From Gorsachius magnificus (Eukaryota > Chordata > Aves > Pelecaniformes > Ardeidae), in assembly GCA_034008185.1 (NCBI GenBank), contig CM067084.1:16326385-16390384 (forward strand): DNA of 64,000 bases, written 5' to 3'. Shown here piece after piece: positions 35,063 to 48,737 of the stretch (positions within the stretch are counted from its first letter, which is position 1; every line of letters begins with the position of its first letter). The position numbers were made by a program, and so were the translations under genes. Below the pieces are notes generated by a model. The model made no database searches and was not told the DNA's origin. It saw nothing but the letters and a program-made list of their open reading frames with translations.

Positions 35063-38000
35063 CGGCAGCGGAAGACACCCAACAAAAAAAACACCACACA
35101 CACAAAAACCCCAAAACACACAAACAAAAATGGTTAGAAGACCACCAATTGCATTAACTGTAGCCCACGGTGAAATAATCAGTCGTCCCAAATCACTGGA
35201 CCATTTTTCAGAATGAAGTCTTTTTCTTTGAGCCATGACATCTTCTAGTCTCCTAAGTAGGAACGTGTGTTCTATGATGTTGGAATCAGAAATCTTGTTA
35301 TAGGGAGAAGCTTTGCTTCAGTTTTTTCATGATGATTGATATAGCTGAGTTTTAAGGAGTTTTGCTGTACAGTTAGCAAATTCATCATTTTGCTCCTTTT
35401 TCCAGCACACAGATTCAACAGAAATAACACCATATTCCACCTACCACTGGCCACCACCATGATTTCTGGAAGCGTTTGACGTCAAACAATGTATTTATGA
35501 TTACTGTTTAACTTTGCCCGAGATGTGGCAGCCAGCTCACATAGAACATTTAAGAGCATCGTGACCAATAGCTGTTTCTTGAACTGTTTACGTAACATGG
35601 TTGAAAACTTTTCTTCAGCTTTGGCTCAATGTGATTTCATCTTGAGCCAGAAACACTGTGATCATTGGGGGCTTACAAAGCACAAGTAGTCTTACAAAAT
35701 CTAGGCAGTTCGCCAAAGACTTTTTTTTAAAAAAAAAATAAAAAACAACAAAAAATTTCGTTGAACTATGGTGGAAGGTTAAACAATTCACACAGTTTTG
35801 ATTCTGTCTACCCCCAATTTGCCTTGTACTTAATGTCATCTTGTCAAGAAATAAAGTAACTCCATAATGGGATGGATGGAACCATTTCAGCTATTACAGC
35901 AATAATGGTATTGCTGGAAATCTGAAACAAATGTTAACCTCAATACTTCTCAGCTTAAGAGCAGTAAGTATATTTAACATGTTGAAAAGTCTTTACATCA
36001 CATGGTATCAATTTTCTTATGGCTTTAAAAAACAACAAAAAAAAATCCAAACCCAGCTTTATGTCCTCTGAGAATTGGAGTGCAGGAAGTGAACTGCTCA
36101 TGCCAAGGGGCAAGACTTGCAGATTTGATTCGAATGAGAGAATGTCATCTTTCCAAAAACACTAATGCACACAACATACAGTACAAGCATGTTTCCATGC
36201 ATACATTTTAACTTATGCGTGTTTCGTGGCAGAAAAGCTCCATCACTGGAGAACCAATAGAAAGAAAAAAAAGCTACAACCTGTTGAAAATTAATGTTTG
36301 AAAGCCTTGGGCCATATCTCGCCATTGATTTTTAAGATTAAAAACAGATGTGTCTTTTCTAAAGTGCTCTGAATGATATATTGCTTCAGACAACCCTCTA
36401 ACTGGACATAGAGATTTTAAGTCTTATTGTGAGCCACAGAAATTTTGTAAAGCAAGCCTTAAGTGAGCAGATACATTAGAAAAAACCCAACAGGCCAATA
36501 TGTAATAAAATGTATTTTTGTTCATTTTGACAAGTGTTATTTTATTCCTGGTTGCACTTTGAAATGCTCTCATGAATGTGTGTCTGGCGGCAGGGGCCTT
36601 TTGCTAAAGAACCTTTGTCAGGAGATATGAAAAGTGGGCCCTGTTTGTTCAAAATATAGAATTCCCAAATTAGCCAACATCAATTCACGAGGTCCCTTTA
36701 TAGACTATAAAGTTCAGCTAGTAAATTGCTAGATAGATTTAGGCTGAAATTTTCAATATGTAAATCATATCCTCATTAGTGAAAAAATAAATATATCTAG
36801 TCTTGCTTAGCAATGTATATGCAGAAAGGGAACCTGGCACGTCCCCCTTTAAAGCAGAGAACAAACCAAAAAGGTAAGGTCAGTAACACTTTTTCCATTT
36901 TATACCTCCTCTTCACAATTAGAAGGGGTCACTCCCACTTGCTCTTTCAGGCCTAATTATAGCCCGTAGCAGAGCTGTAAACAGTTGCATTAGCAGGCGC
37001 TCACTTTTCTGTTTTTTAATGGAAGAATAAATACTAGTAGTAACATGATGCAGACTGCAACTGTCATCTCTTCCAGCGTCAGCCAAGACAGAAATGTGCC
37101 CTACTAACTTCTGCTGCTAGAAAAACACTGTCTAAAATGGAGGCCCGCATTCTTGCCAGGATTTCAGTGGAGCAGCAGTGGGTGGGTGCTCACACGAATC
37201 AGCCCACTGGCAATTTTAGGCAATGCCTGTGAAGGCAATGACCCGGCTGCAGCAAGAGTGCAGCTCACCCTGGCCTTAACCGACGTACCCAAGTCTCTGT
37301 CAGCCGTGCTTTGCATGCTAGTGATGCGCTCTCTTCCTCAGTCTTACACCTTTTCACTTTCCCTGCTAGCAATGCACTGCGAAAAGTAACACGTGCTCCT
37401 TTTCTGGGCTGAGAGCCCAGCCACTACATTAATATTTTTACCTCTGTGAGCAACCCCTCTAAGGTCCCATATGGTATGTTTTCCAAATTGTTGCCAAATT
37501 TCAAGCCACACTGCTAAAAATTCCTCCAGAAATGTTTTTATTTCTTTCTTCATTTCTTTATTTAATTTTTCAATAACATCTTTCTATAAATATTCCGTAA
37601 GTGAGGGCATGCTTTGGCTTTGTTGCTCAAAGGGAGCATTTTCACTTATGTCAGCAGGAGGTTATAGGACCACACATGCAACATTTACTGTGAACTATTA
37701 GGTCCAAATGGTGGACGTTAAGAGGCAAAAATATTTCTACTGAGTAAGTTATTTAGGGGTCTAGCTGGCTCTTGCGTTGATGGAGCTATGTGACACCCCC
37801 TAGTTCCCATTACGCCCTTCTACAGTATTATTTCTACCACCACATTTCTTTCTGTCCATTCACACTTTATCTCGGTTTGCAATGTTTTTGAAGGTGCTCA
37901 TCTTTCGTTGGCTAGGTATAGTATAGCAGAATAATCCCTCTGCATGCCAGTTTCAACGCTAATCTTCAATACAAAGGCATGGATTGGCACCATATCCTCA

Positions 38001-39029
38001 TGTGCAGCCTCTATGGAATTGATTATTCAAGCATGTGTCACGAAAAGCTTATGTCTCTCTCAGCCTAGTTTGCAGATAGGATGCAAAACTCCGTGAAACA
38101 TACTCAAATACTCTGGGGATGGGCTATCATTGGACAGATTAAATAACACTGTCAGTATTTTAAAGAGTATTTTGTATTACTGCAATACTTTCCTTTGACT
38201 CTTCACTACAAAGATCTTTCAGTTTAGTTTACTAGCTTAATATTGATAAATATAACTGAAATATGTTGTAAAGTCATCACTTATTCATACCATAATCCTC
38301 ACTTTCCTACCTATTGCATAATCTGTCACATTTTGGTATCTTGCTCCTATGTAGCATCCCATACGACTGCATATGTATATTGCCAGGAATAATGTTAATA
38401 AATAATTTACAGCTCAGACTCTAAAAAAAATTATTTGAAGGAAATGTATTGTTTATACGAACAGAAAGCCTTGTGGTAGTTATATAAAATGAAATACAAT
38501 ATGTGCAATAAAAATTATGCACCATTCCCTCACTCAAACCCTAACATTATTTATATAAATAGGTATATTTCACTTTAAGAAAACAGTAGGGCAGCTTCCA
38601 ACTATACAGGAAAAAAACCCCCTGATTTTCTCAGTTCCTTGAGGCTCACTTCTTCAGCTTTGTCACAGAGAAAATTATAATTATGGCATTTCAAAAATTA
38701 AAGCTATTGATGGAGAGAATCAGAACAAGCAAGCACAAAGAGCAATCGCATTAAAATATTCTCATTTAACAGTATATTGGAGAGGTGGGAAAAAGGAATA
38801 GGCCATTTGTTTGAGAGGCTGAGCTACCATAGGAGCTGTCTCAAATTGGTTTGAGGTTCTCTGACACAAATGCAAAAAGCTGAGTATTTATGCTAATGAA
38901 AACCACTTAATCACTTGACAGTTAGTGGACATGAAAATGTAACAGCATTATAGTCAGCTAATACCATTGGGTAAGCTAATAAATTCATAACATACACAAG
39001 CAATTTACCTGAATAGTTTGCACTATATA
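35063..39029. other. Non-coding DNA with possible conserved blocks
   Basis: No gene is recognised. The intervals 36520-37050 and 38860-39020 read like conserved non-coding DNA: homeobox-type TAAT strings, the octamer-like ATGCTAAT near 38891, and a perfect 17-bp palindrome at 36696-36712. This is an impression only, since conservation cannot be measured here. Confidence 0.35.
36696..36712. other. Perfect 17-bp palindrome
   Basis: CTTTATAG, a single A, then CTATAAAG. The two 8-base arms are exact reverse complements. It could be a dyad protein-binding site or a chance event in AT-rich DNA. Confidence 0.6.
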
Positions 39030-39030
39030 C

Positions 39031-39083
39031 TTAGGACCAAACTCAACCTTTGTTTACTCCGGACATCCCCACTGGGGTGACAA
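39031..39083. repeat. Ancient amniote interspersed repeat fragment
   Basis: The strings 'taggaccaaactcaaccttt', 'gtttactccgg' and 'catccccactggggtgac' follow the recurrent reptile/bird block ggccaaattctgccctt, ggttacaccgg, ccccattgacttcaatggggtgac. The match in order over 50 bases makes chance unlikely, but the family name is uncertain. Confidence 0.5.
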
Positions 39084-42000
39084 TTATTGCAGAGGCAGAA
39101 ACAAGGAGAACATAGGTTGTTTTCAGTATGAGAGTTTGCCAGGAGCGGACAAATTCTGTTCTGAGCTACATATGTACGATCCCAGTGATATCCAACAACA
39201 ACAACAACAAAATCTAGTGAATGCAGCAGACAACTTGCATGCAGCGGATAAAGATCTTGCTAAGTATTGTTGTTAACAACGATCACGGTTACAATAGATA
39301 GGGCTGGGATACAGAACTTAGACACGTGCTGGCCACCAAACTCCATTCCCCTGCTTGGGACCGTTCTGGGCTGACTACGCGTTGTCCTCTTTGACATGAG
39401 AGCTCCTAGGATGCCAGGCAGGCGCTTTGTGTATGTGTCCAGATGCAGAGATCAGGCAGAATGGCACTTAAATCCCCAAAAATTCTGTGCCACTCATAGT
39501 AAAAACACATCTAAAATATACATCAACACGATCACATTAATCTCGTGAAGGGCCAGATCATCACAAACAGAACAGAGGAGCAGCGAGAGAATTCCCCCCA
39601 GAAGGTGGAGATGCAAAGGCAAGTGTTGCCTTTAGTCCAAGGGGGTTCCAACCCACTTTCTAGAAACTGCATCTGAAGATGAGTCGAAGTATAGGAGACA
39701 CAAGGGGCACCTATAGTCTTGCGCTTTTTCTGGCATGGATGTCAGGTAAGCATCACACCTCAGCGTCTGTAATGGTAACCCTAACCTGATGAGCAAGGAG
39801 AATTCTCAGTTCTATTCTCTCTCTGGCAGTCTAATTCAGGCATGTCTGCTATCAAAAGATTCTTATTTACTTTGGCAAGTGAAAGACTGTTCTTGAAAAG
39901 AAACGTAACCAGAGAATTTTTTTTTTTTTTGGTAAGAGTATGAGACTAAACTGATGCCTTGCTTTTGCCACACAGTTAAGGATGCATTTCATGCAGGCTG
40001 TCCAGTCATACTGAATCTATTAGGCCACCTACCTTAATCAGAAAGCCCACAGGGAAAGACCACTGCATTAAATATATAAGTGTTCTACTCCTGCAATTTT
40101 CAGTTTGCTATTTTCCCCATGGTACTATTCTAATTTCAACATAATGGCAAGAAGAAAGGCAGCATAAATCCAGTCTTCCTAGATAGACAGAACAACCGAA
40201 TACCATACTTGTAGAGAGATGTTTATCTGAAGACTTACAAAAGGAATAAGCAATACAGATCAACCATTCAAACAAAGCAAAAGATCCCAAGCAAACCTAT
40301 TTTGTCCTTCATGATGCATAACACATACATGAACTGATTTATGAAAGCGCTGAGATAAGTACGTTGGTCTCATCATCTCTGAAGATGAAACGTTGGAGAG
40401 TAGGATTTACTTCTCTTTTCAGCTTGCTTTTCATTTTTGGCACTCTTTTTTAGGGATATAGATATAGAATATTTTTCCTTTGTTCAGTATCATCAGTGGA
40501 TATATTAAAAAGGACAAAAGAGGATTGTGCCAGTAGCCTATTTAAACAGAACAAACCCTGAATTTAAGAGCAAAAATAGCCTTTGAAAGTACCATTTCTA
40601 GATAGTTAGCTTAACTACAAGAGGAAAACATCTATCAACTCCAGCAAGAAGCAAAGAACACCCCACCCCCCCTGCAACCACACAAAAACTCCAACTGCCC
40701 AGAGACCATTTTTCATTCATCTTGCTGCGTAGGTATTCATGATGCTTTTGTATTTTTCTCTTTCACCAGAAGAACAAGAATTGCTTATGACCCTATTGGC
40801 CTGTTTTCTCTCTTTCTGTGCATCTGCACTGAACTAAGCTGGAAGATAAACAGTAGGCAGCAGACATCTTTTTAAAGTGGGTATAAAATGCTATTAGTAA
40901 AACATTTTTTTTAAATCCTGTTTGGCTTATCCTGTGTGAATATCCATTCCTACAGGCAGTCTAGACCAAGACAACACAAGGCAAATATCCTTTAAGACCC
41001 AGGTGGCAAGCTGTGCTATGACACCTGATAGAGGCTTATCACCAGCATTCACAAAATTCTACATTCATCCAAGCGGCACGCTCATGTCTTCTCTCATGGC
41101 ACTTTTACTGGAACCAGTGTTGCAAAATTGCTTATGTTTTCTTTCAAACCTCATCTTGTAGCTTCCATTAGGGATACAATTAACTGGAACCATTAGATGG
41201 GGAGGGACGAGCTGCGGTGTTTCAGCCTGACACAGTAAGACGCTGTATATCACAGTGTTTTTCTTATTCTGACATTATTCTGTATTCCGAGACACATGTT
41301 TGTCTTGGACATCTGGTATTTCTCATTCCTTCCTAATCCTAAGGGCAGGGACGCGCTTCCATATGTCTAATACACATTGTCTCCAGGCCTTATCACAATA
41401 TAAACAACCAATGAGTGCAGCAAACATTGCTGAAAATAAGAATTGTTCATATAACTCATAGCTCTCCGAGCGTTAATGTATCACTTCCATCTAACTGGGC
41501 CTCTGACAGTACTTTTTACTAAAGAAAAGGAAACGAGCCTTTAGAGTGGAGGGATCTAGTTCGTCTTTTAAACCTCTATGTTTTACTCCTGGGGTACATA
41601 ACCTATTGTCCTTTTACTAGAAATGCTAATATTTTCATGAGGAATAACATGAATGCTGCTGACCCACTGATGATTTCAAAGACAACCATAACTTTAATAA
41701 ACAATCAACTGTGGTTTTCTGAGAACGGTTCTCCCCACGCTACACAAATATAGCCATTTAAAAGATGACTATCTGAAGCCTTCAAGTTCAAAATGTATGC
41801 TAAAAAAACCCAAAACCACCAACTAAACCTCACCACTAAAACCTGCAATTTGGGGAGTCCAAGTCGTACTTTTGGGTTTCCAGGTTATCTGTGGTACAGT
41901 TAGACATCTAGGTGGCCATCAGTAGCCTGATAACCCACTTGTATATTAGGTACACATGCCAATTCAGGAAAATATTATGCACACAGTTGAACTTTCAGAA

Positions 42001-42750
42001 CTTTTTCCCTTAACCTGCCTTATTGTACCAAGCAGAATGATAAAGTTGTAACACTGCATTTGTGCAGTAGAGCACTACCAGTAATTCTCATCGGTTACCT
42101 TATGAGTTAAGGCCATAATCCTGGGAAAACTGCAGTTCCACGATAATGCTTTTTGCCACTATTGACATTTTCTTCTCTCAGAGCTGAGGAGTGAATCCCC
42201 ATTAGTATTGTTAAGACTTTAAAAACTGTTTTCCTTTCAAGCAGCTGGCTATAAACTTTGCAGGGAAATCAATCAACCTTCCATAGTTGGCAGTCAAAAT
42301 GAGTTGAAAGCCAGTGAAAATAAATACTTTAAGATTATACTTCAATTAGGAGTCAACTGTATTCTGTTTAATGTCCTTAAAATACAAGGAGGAATAACCA
42401 CACTCCTCCTCATATTTTGTCCCTTACATGAAGGATTGCTCTGCTGATCCTCCCTTAGGGGCAGCAGTGCTTAAATCTGCGAGTCACCAACTGACTCGTC
42501 CATTTTGGTTCTGTTTTAGAAGAATTTCTAAAGTTATAAGTAAAGGCACTTACGAGAATCAAGTTTTAAGCAAGTTTCAGATCTACTTGCGCTGCTTAGT
42601 GGCCCTGGTTTGTGCTATGTATAGCCTATTAACCAAGGCAAACACAAAGGGAAGCCTACATATGCAAACTTCAGGAATTCAACTTCTAAGCACTGAGCCA
42701 AAACTGATGGCCCTGATTTTATTGATGCCAAAGAACCTCACAGAAATCTA
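39084..42750. other. Unique AT-rich non-coding DNA
   Basis: No gene is recognised. A (CAA)6 tract lies just upstream of 39210 within this neighbourhood (39193-39210). Open frames are 60-109 codons and carry no motif. Confidence 0.5.
39193..39210 (+). repeat. (CAA)6 microsatellite
   Basis: Six exact CAA units, followed by AA. It is simple sequence with no coding context. Confidence 0.9.
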
Positions 42751-45700
42751 CTGCTAGCATAAGACAAAGAGTACACCAAGATTTTTCTGGGTATTGGCAC
42801 ACAGGTGGAATGGCAAAAAGAACCCTCTTGTTCCCCAAACACATAATTTTGTACAGCAAGCCACAAGACAAACTGCTTTCTCAGGCCCAGAGAAAGCCGG
42901 GGGTAGGGGGGGACAAAACCCAACCAGCCTCACCCTGCAATACGTATGTGCAACTGTGGTTGACATCAGACAACACCACATACCTGCAAATCAGCCTGGC
43001 AGATTAGAAGCTGCCTCCTTAACCTTGTACACATGGTTCCCATTTAGAATAGCTACACTTAGCCTTAGAGCATTAAGCAACAAGGAAAAACTTGTTTGTG
43101 TTCAAATCCACAGTCCCCACACCAGCCGTGTAACAACTTACTTATCTTTTGAATTTGAGCTGTTTTCCCTCTTCACGCCAGAACAGAACAGGCCAGTTTT
43201 CAGGGTGATGAAAACAACTTTAAAATTAATCAGTCATGCACAGGACATTCAGGATTTAAGTGTATGGCTTTCTTTAGACATGCTCCCCCTCCCCGGTGTT
43301 ATTCACACAGCTTAGATTAGGAAACAGAGTTAGATTTTTCGTCCTGATATACAACAGTAAAACTGGGACGATCAAACATGGGTTTATAACTTCCAGACTA
43401 CAAACTCTGTATTGTTGGAAGACAAACCCTTCTGGAAGCAGAGCGGCGGTGGGACTCATTTGACAGTAAGCGCTGCCATATTTGTAACGAAACAGAGCAC
43501 AATCAGACTTTTTCTTGCTGTGACTTGTTAATTCCTCTTGGTCTTTTACTGTGAACATCAGCAAGAGCCTTGCTCTGCCTTCTCTATAACTTCCCATTAG
43601 GTAGCTGAAGACAGCAGTAAGAGCTTCCCTTGGCCCTACCTTTTAGAACACATGAAAGCGTTTCTTCTGCAAGTATATATAAAAAAACCAACTGTGTTCC
43701 AAAGTAGAAACATCAATGCAAAGCTGACAGAACTAACTGAACCTGCTTTTTTCCAGTTCATGAGAAAAGATGGTGATTTTAACTGGTTATGGTAGAAGAG
43801 TAAAAACAGCATATGCCATAGGATATCAGAACCAGTAGGATGTTACACAGTGCAGAGGGTTTGTTAACAGAGATAGATCATATTAATTTGATGGAGTGAC
43901 TGCACTGAATAATTTGGTTTATTGCAAGCATTCTCTTAGTGTAATCCAAGTATCACATGCCTTACCGTGACACAGCTTTGATGTTCATGTCTAGCCAGGT
44001 CAGATAAGATGATGGTACCTTATCTCCGAAAAGAATCACATTCTACTTTAAAGCCTTCTTTAATGGGCAGGATTTAAAAACAGTTCATTTGGCGCTCATA
44101 AGTATTCTGCTAAAGGAAAAAGAATGTTACAGAGTTACATGTACTCCTATTGAGACAGTATCTGGAACATGATTTACTAGAAACAAAACCCAGCAAGAAT
44201 ACTTAAAGCCCAGTGCCTAACTTTAAGCAAGGGAGTGTCCTTCTGAAGCAAAAGCATTTAGCTCTCATGTCTGAGCTAGGCAAATATTTCAAATGTTTCA
44301 TTAAGACTTCAGGATTTGCATTCTCTTTTCTAAGTTCAAAGTAAGCTTCAGTGAATTCACAGCAATGTGTTGGGTTGTTTTTTTTAAAAGAGAGATTCTT
44401 CCATGGAAAGGATTCTTTGTCAACATAAAGTGGATAAATGTAAGACAGCACCTTCTACAGTGGGATGAGGAGTACTTGAAATGTATTCCATCGCACCTGA
44501 GCTGACATAAACATTGGTAAATGAGCACAGAGAATAAACCTCTGGGGAGGTGGTGAGCAGGAATACAGTGAGGAGACACTGCATCTGTGCCACCACATGC
44601 AAGTGCAGCTCAAAAAAAAAAAACACCCTAGGGCTCAAACTAAAAGCAAAGAATTTAGGATTATGAGTGGAGTATGTCTTTACGGAGACAGTGGAAAGAC
44701 TGGCAGAATCCTGGTTTCACTGGAACAGACATTGCACGATGTGAGCAGGAGGAGGGACATGCAGGAAGTGTCCTCTAACATCAGCAGAGATATTCTTTCT
44801 AGAATTTTGACACCTTTTCCAGAAAAATATTTACTGCTTTGAGAGTTATAAAATCCACTCAATCTTCAATATTTAATATCCTCAATCGAAAAAAAGCTGC
44901 ATCTTTCTAAGCAAGGTAGAAGAGAACACAGCAATCTCAATGTGCATCTAGTCACAGCCTTTTTGAAAAAGAAATACTGGAAGTGCACTGGGGATCAGGC
45001 TTTCCTGACTGGAAGCAGCAATGAAATATGCCCTTCAGAAATCATGAAATTATTTCTTATCTTGGAATACTTAGTATAGATCTATACACTGGAAATCTCC
45101 ACAACTAAGAGCAAGCTCTGTTTTCAATTCAATTTTATAGTTTAAACTAATATTAGGAATGACAAAAATCAGAAAGCTGGTGCCAAAGTCAACCACATAG
45201 AGAATTTTGCCCTATAACTCTAAAGGTTATTGTGATGTTTCTACCATGAACAAGGACATTGTATCTGAACAACTCTCCTGTTCTAGCCATTTTCAGACTT
45301 TTAAGATTTTATGCTGTCAGAACAGATTCTCTTTTCTTCATTGCTTTCATCTCTGGAGATGTTTATAAGATCTAGCAGGGCTATTCATATCAGGGTGTAC
45401 TCCATTCTTAATACTATACAAGCGAAAAACCCACAAACCTCCATAAAAATGGATCTTGACTATATGATTCTGTCAAAATTCTCCTCTGATTTTGTACCAG
45501 GTCTCTAGACCAAGTTCCACCTTTCCATTCATACTGCTTCTAAGTATTCTTTGACCATCTCATTCCTTACCTTTAAGTTAATTTTTTCTTGCAGAGTTGT
45601 GGCTGAGACTCGAGTCTGAATTCCAGCAAACTACTGCTTTCAAACAATGGACTTGCCTAAGCAGTTGCAGACAGCGTATGTAACATCCTCTTGTAGCTGA

Positions 45701-48565
45701 ACTAAAGATCATCTGTCACCAGTCAAATCTGAACAGCAAAGACTCGAACTGGCAGTCGGCAGGCCCAAGATTCAGGATTTTTTCTTATTCCCTATGACAG
45801 GATACCATGGCTGAAGTAGAAAGTTTTTCTAGGTTTTATGATTATTGGAATTCAGAATTTCTGACTGAAAAGATCACCTGTAATTTGTGACACGACATTC
45901 AAGTATGCACAGTTCCCCCGGGGTAAGGGAACCCACCATATTTATTTTGTAATCTCTGCATTCAGGTTGCATGCTGACATTGCAAAACCCAAAATCGATA
46001 GAAATACACAGAGAAAAAAAAAAAATCTGCATGTTTTATTGCAGCCCCTTCACCTCCAATGCTATTGGTAATTTACTCACACACCCCATTCTGCTTCCTC
46101 TTCCAGCTAAACCAATTTATACTCCAACTTTACCTCACTTTAATTAAAGTATTAATTCTTAACAGGTATCTCAAATTTTCCTATATGAATGAACAGATAC
46201 ATTCAGTCTTTTCATTTGGAAGGCTGTTCTTTCTAAATAGTGCTCAGATTACCCATTGAAGTATTACACTAGAGCATAATTTTGGCCTTTCAGTATCAAC
46301 TGTGGAACGTGTAGGTACTTTCTTGTTAACTTGCTATTTGAAGTATTTTAAGTATCAAAACGTACATAACAATTTTACCATTAAGCGTACAGTCAGCTCT
46401 TCTCTAAGACTGCCCGAATGGAAGCGCTGACATGTAACTCAGTCATCCCCCCAATCCCCTCCCAAAAGAAAGCCTTAATAAGAATACAGAAAAGCAAAGA
46501 GAGTTCATAGTGTTTGATTTTTTTTTTTTAAACAACTGCCTCAAACTTGAATTACGCAATATGATGCCAGTTATGGACTAGTAGAAACTGCACAAGAGTG
46601 TGAACATACAGAAAGCTTTTAAAGAGATCCTTACAGGATTTTAGTCCCCAGAACATTACATATTTTGCCAGGTATCTGTTGACTTACGGTAATAGGTAAA
46701 CACACACTCCCCAAAAAATGAGCAGTTGATAAGCCCTAGAGAAATACTATTGACTTCTCCTAAGCAGATATAGAGCAAAGTAGAGAAGTGGAACACAGAT
46801 AAATGCTCAATACCCCACCTCACATATTTGTCAACCATCAGTCTAATACAGGTCAGGGAAAAAAAAACCCTGCCCCCCAAGAAACCACAGGAGATATAAT
46901 CCAACTTTTTCTAATCTATCTTCGAGATAATGCTGAATGAATACCGGGGTATATGCAAGGGAAAGATATTGATAGAGAATCCTCACAGAATTTTTTTGTG
47001 GACACTTGTAGTCAATTTATAGTTTTGGATATTTAAAGTATATTGCATGAAAACACTTAGTTTGGCATAATTAGTTCCATTAATCAGGAAAGTCTGAACA
47101 GGCAGCAGAACCTAGATTTAGCTGCCAGCAAAGAAAATGCATTCAAGTCATGGAAGAATGCCATAGGGCTGTATTAAAAAATTGCCAGTGTTACTTCTAA
47201 AGTTCGTAGCCACATTTCAGAAGAAAAACCTTGTGTATTTTGTTCCTGCTCCCATCTCTGGAAACATTTTGCAGGCAGACGTGAGTTTGCTACAAGTTCA
47301 TGTAATCTTATCCTGCCCCTAGGACCTGTTTGTTAGGGCTCAGTACTGTGCTAACCTTAGCCACATCATTTTTGGTTAGCTCAAAGTACAGACAGAGCTT
47401 CTTCCTCTGCACCAGTAAGCAGTCTTCTTACCTCCCACCTCAATACTTCAGTACTTTAAGAGTTCAAGTTCAGAAAAAAAAAAACAAAAAAACCAACCCC
47501 ACCTATTTAAGGAACAGCAACTTGTTCTTATGTTATCTTGATCAAAAATATAATGATAAAATTCAGTCTGGACTTGTGCAGGTGTAGAAAGTTGGGAATG
47601 CCCAAGAAAAACAACTCCAAACAGGCTGGAAGGTAAAATATGTTTCAGGTTCTGCATTTCAGCTATGTATTCATAAAGACAGCTCTGAGCCTTGCTGTGG
47701 TTTTGGAGCCCCTGTAGAAACATCTACCATGCTTACTCATTTTCAGAGTCTACCAGAGCTTGAGAAATGGGGGTGGGGGAAAAAAAGAATCCATCTTTTC
47801 CATAATTAGGAGGAATCAATAGGTTTCTTCACGAGACAGAAACAAACTGAAGCGGGACAAAAAGTTTGTTGGCTTCTTGAGATCACACAGTGAGTCTCAG
47901 GGGTACTAACCAGCAAATGGCATCTTTTTACAGGCAAGTTAGTAAGCTAAGCAAAGCGCTTGCTTCCTAGAGCGCCTTCCTTTCCTTCACTCTGCAGACA
48001 GACAGCATCAAGGCTTTATGATATCCAGGCAGCTTGCCACGCAAGATGCATTCCCACCCATTCACATGGCTGACATTTGTCCATTTGCTGGGCTGATCGT
48101 GGTCCAAGTCTATGGAGGTATGGTTTTTTCACAACTCGGCAGTTGGTTAGCAATAAAATGCACTAAGTAAACAACACATTACAGCTGATATTCAGATAAG
48201 TCTACAGCAGTAGGCTTGGAGAATTGTGCGAGTTCCAATCCTTAGCAGATTTTTAGCTTCCCCCCCCCGCCCCCAAAGGAAAAACTCCCTTTATACATAG
48301 ATTTGATTATAGTTCAAATATTTTATAATCTTTAACGTAAGCCAATGCACAGGAGCAGAGATGATAGTTCCCTCTCAGCCCTTCTAATTATGATTAGCGG
48401 TTTAAGAAACACATTGAACTTTTAAAGGCATACTCATGTTGCATTTCAAAATACATAGTCCAGTCTCATCAACTTTTCACCCTAAAGGTTAATTTCATGC
48501 AATCATTTTCTGAGGTCTGCTCCAGTGACAAATTGCTACAGAAAACAAATTCGTGAGTCACCCTT
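42751..48565. other. Non-coding stretch with the longest non-repeat open frame
   Basis: The plus-strand frame 42794-43315 (173 codons) is the longest in the window outside CR1, but it shows no signal peptide, domain or splice context. Antisense frames cross it (42738-42923, 42754-42981 and 43274-43597). I treat it as chance. The rest, to 48.5 kb, is AT-rich unique DNA, with C runs at 48260-48275 and small A/T runs. Confidence 0.45.
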
Positions 48566-48737
48566 CATAGAATCATAGAATGTTTTGGGTTGGAAGGGAC
48601 CCCTAGAGGTCATCTAGTCCAACCCCCCTGCAGTGAGCAGGGACACCGCTAGCTAGATCAGGTTGCTCAGAGCCCCATCCAACCTGGCCTTGAATGCTTC
48701 CAGGGATGGGGCCTCCACTACCTCCCTGGGCAACCAC
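48566..48737 (-). mobile_element. CR1 LINE 3' end
   Basis: It starts with 'catagaatcatagaat', the reverse complement of the terminal octamer repeat. 'tttgggttggaagggaccc', 'aggtcatctagtccaaccc', 'gatcaggttgctcagagccc' and 'ggcctccactacctccctgg' follow. All match a bird CR1 in antisense. It is 5'-truncated at about 48737 and moderately young. Confidence 0.93.

Noticed and set aside
34942..35236. Glycine-rich and proline-rich open frames
   Set aside because: They arise from translating the 25-nt G homopolymer on either strand.
42794..43315. 173-codon plus-strand open frame, the longest outside CR1
   Set aside because: No domain, signal peptide or family resemblance, antisense frames cross it, and composition is like the flanks. 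One frame this long is expected by chance in 64 kb.
47878..47940. MIR-like string around 'gagatcacacagtgag'
   Set aside because: Only one block matches and the rest of the MIR core is absent.
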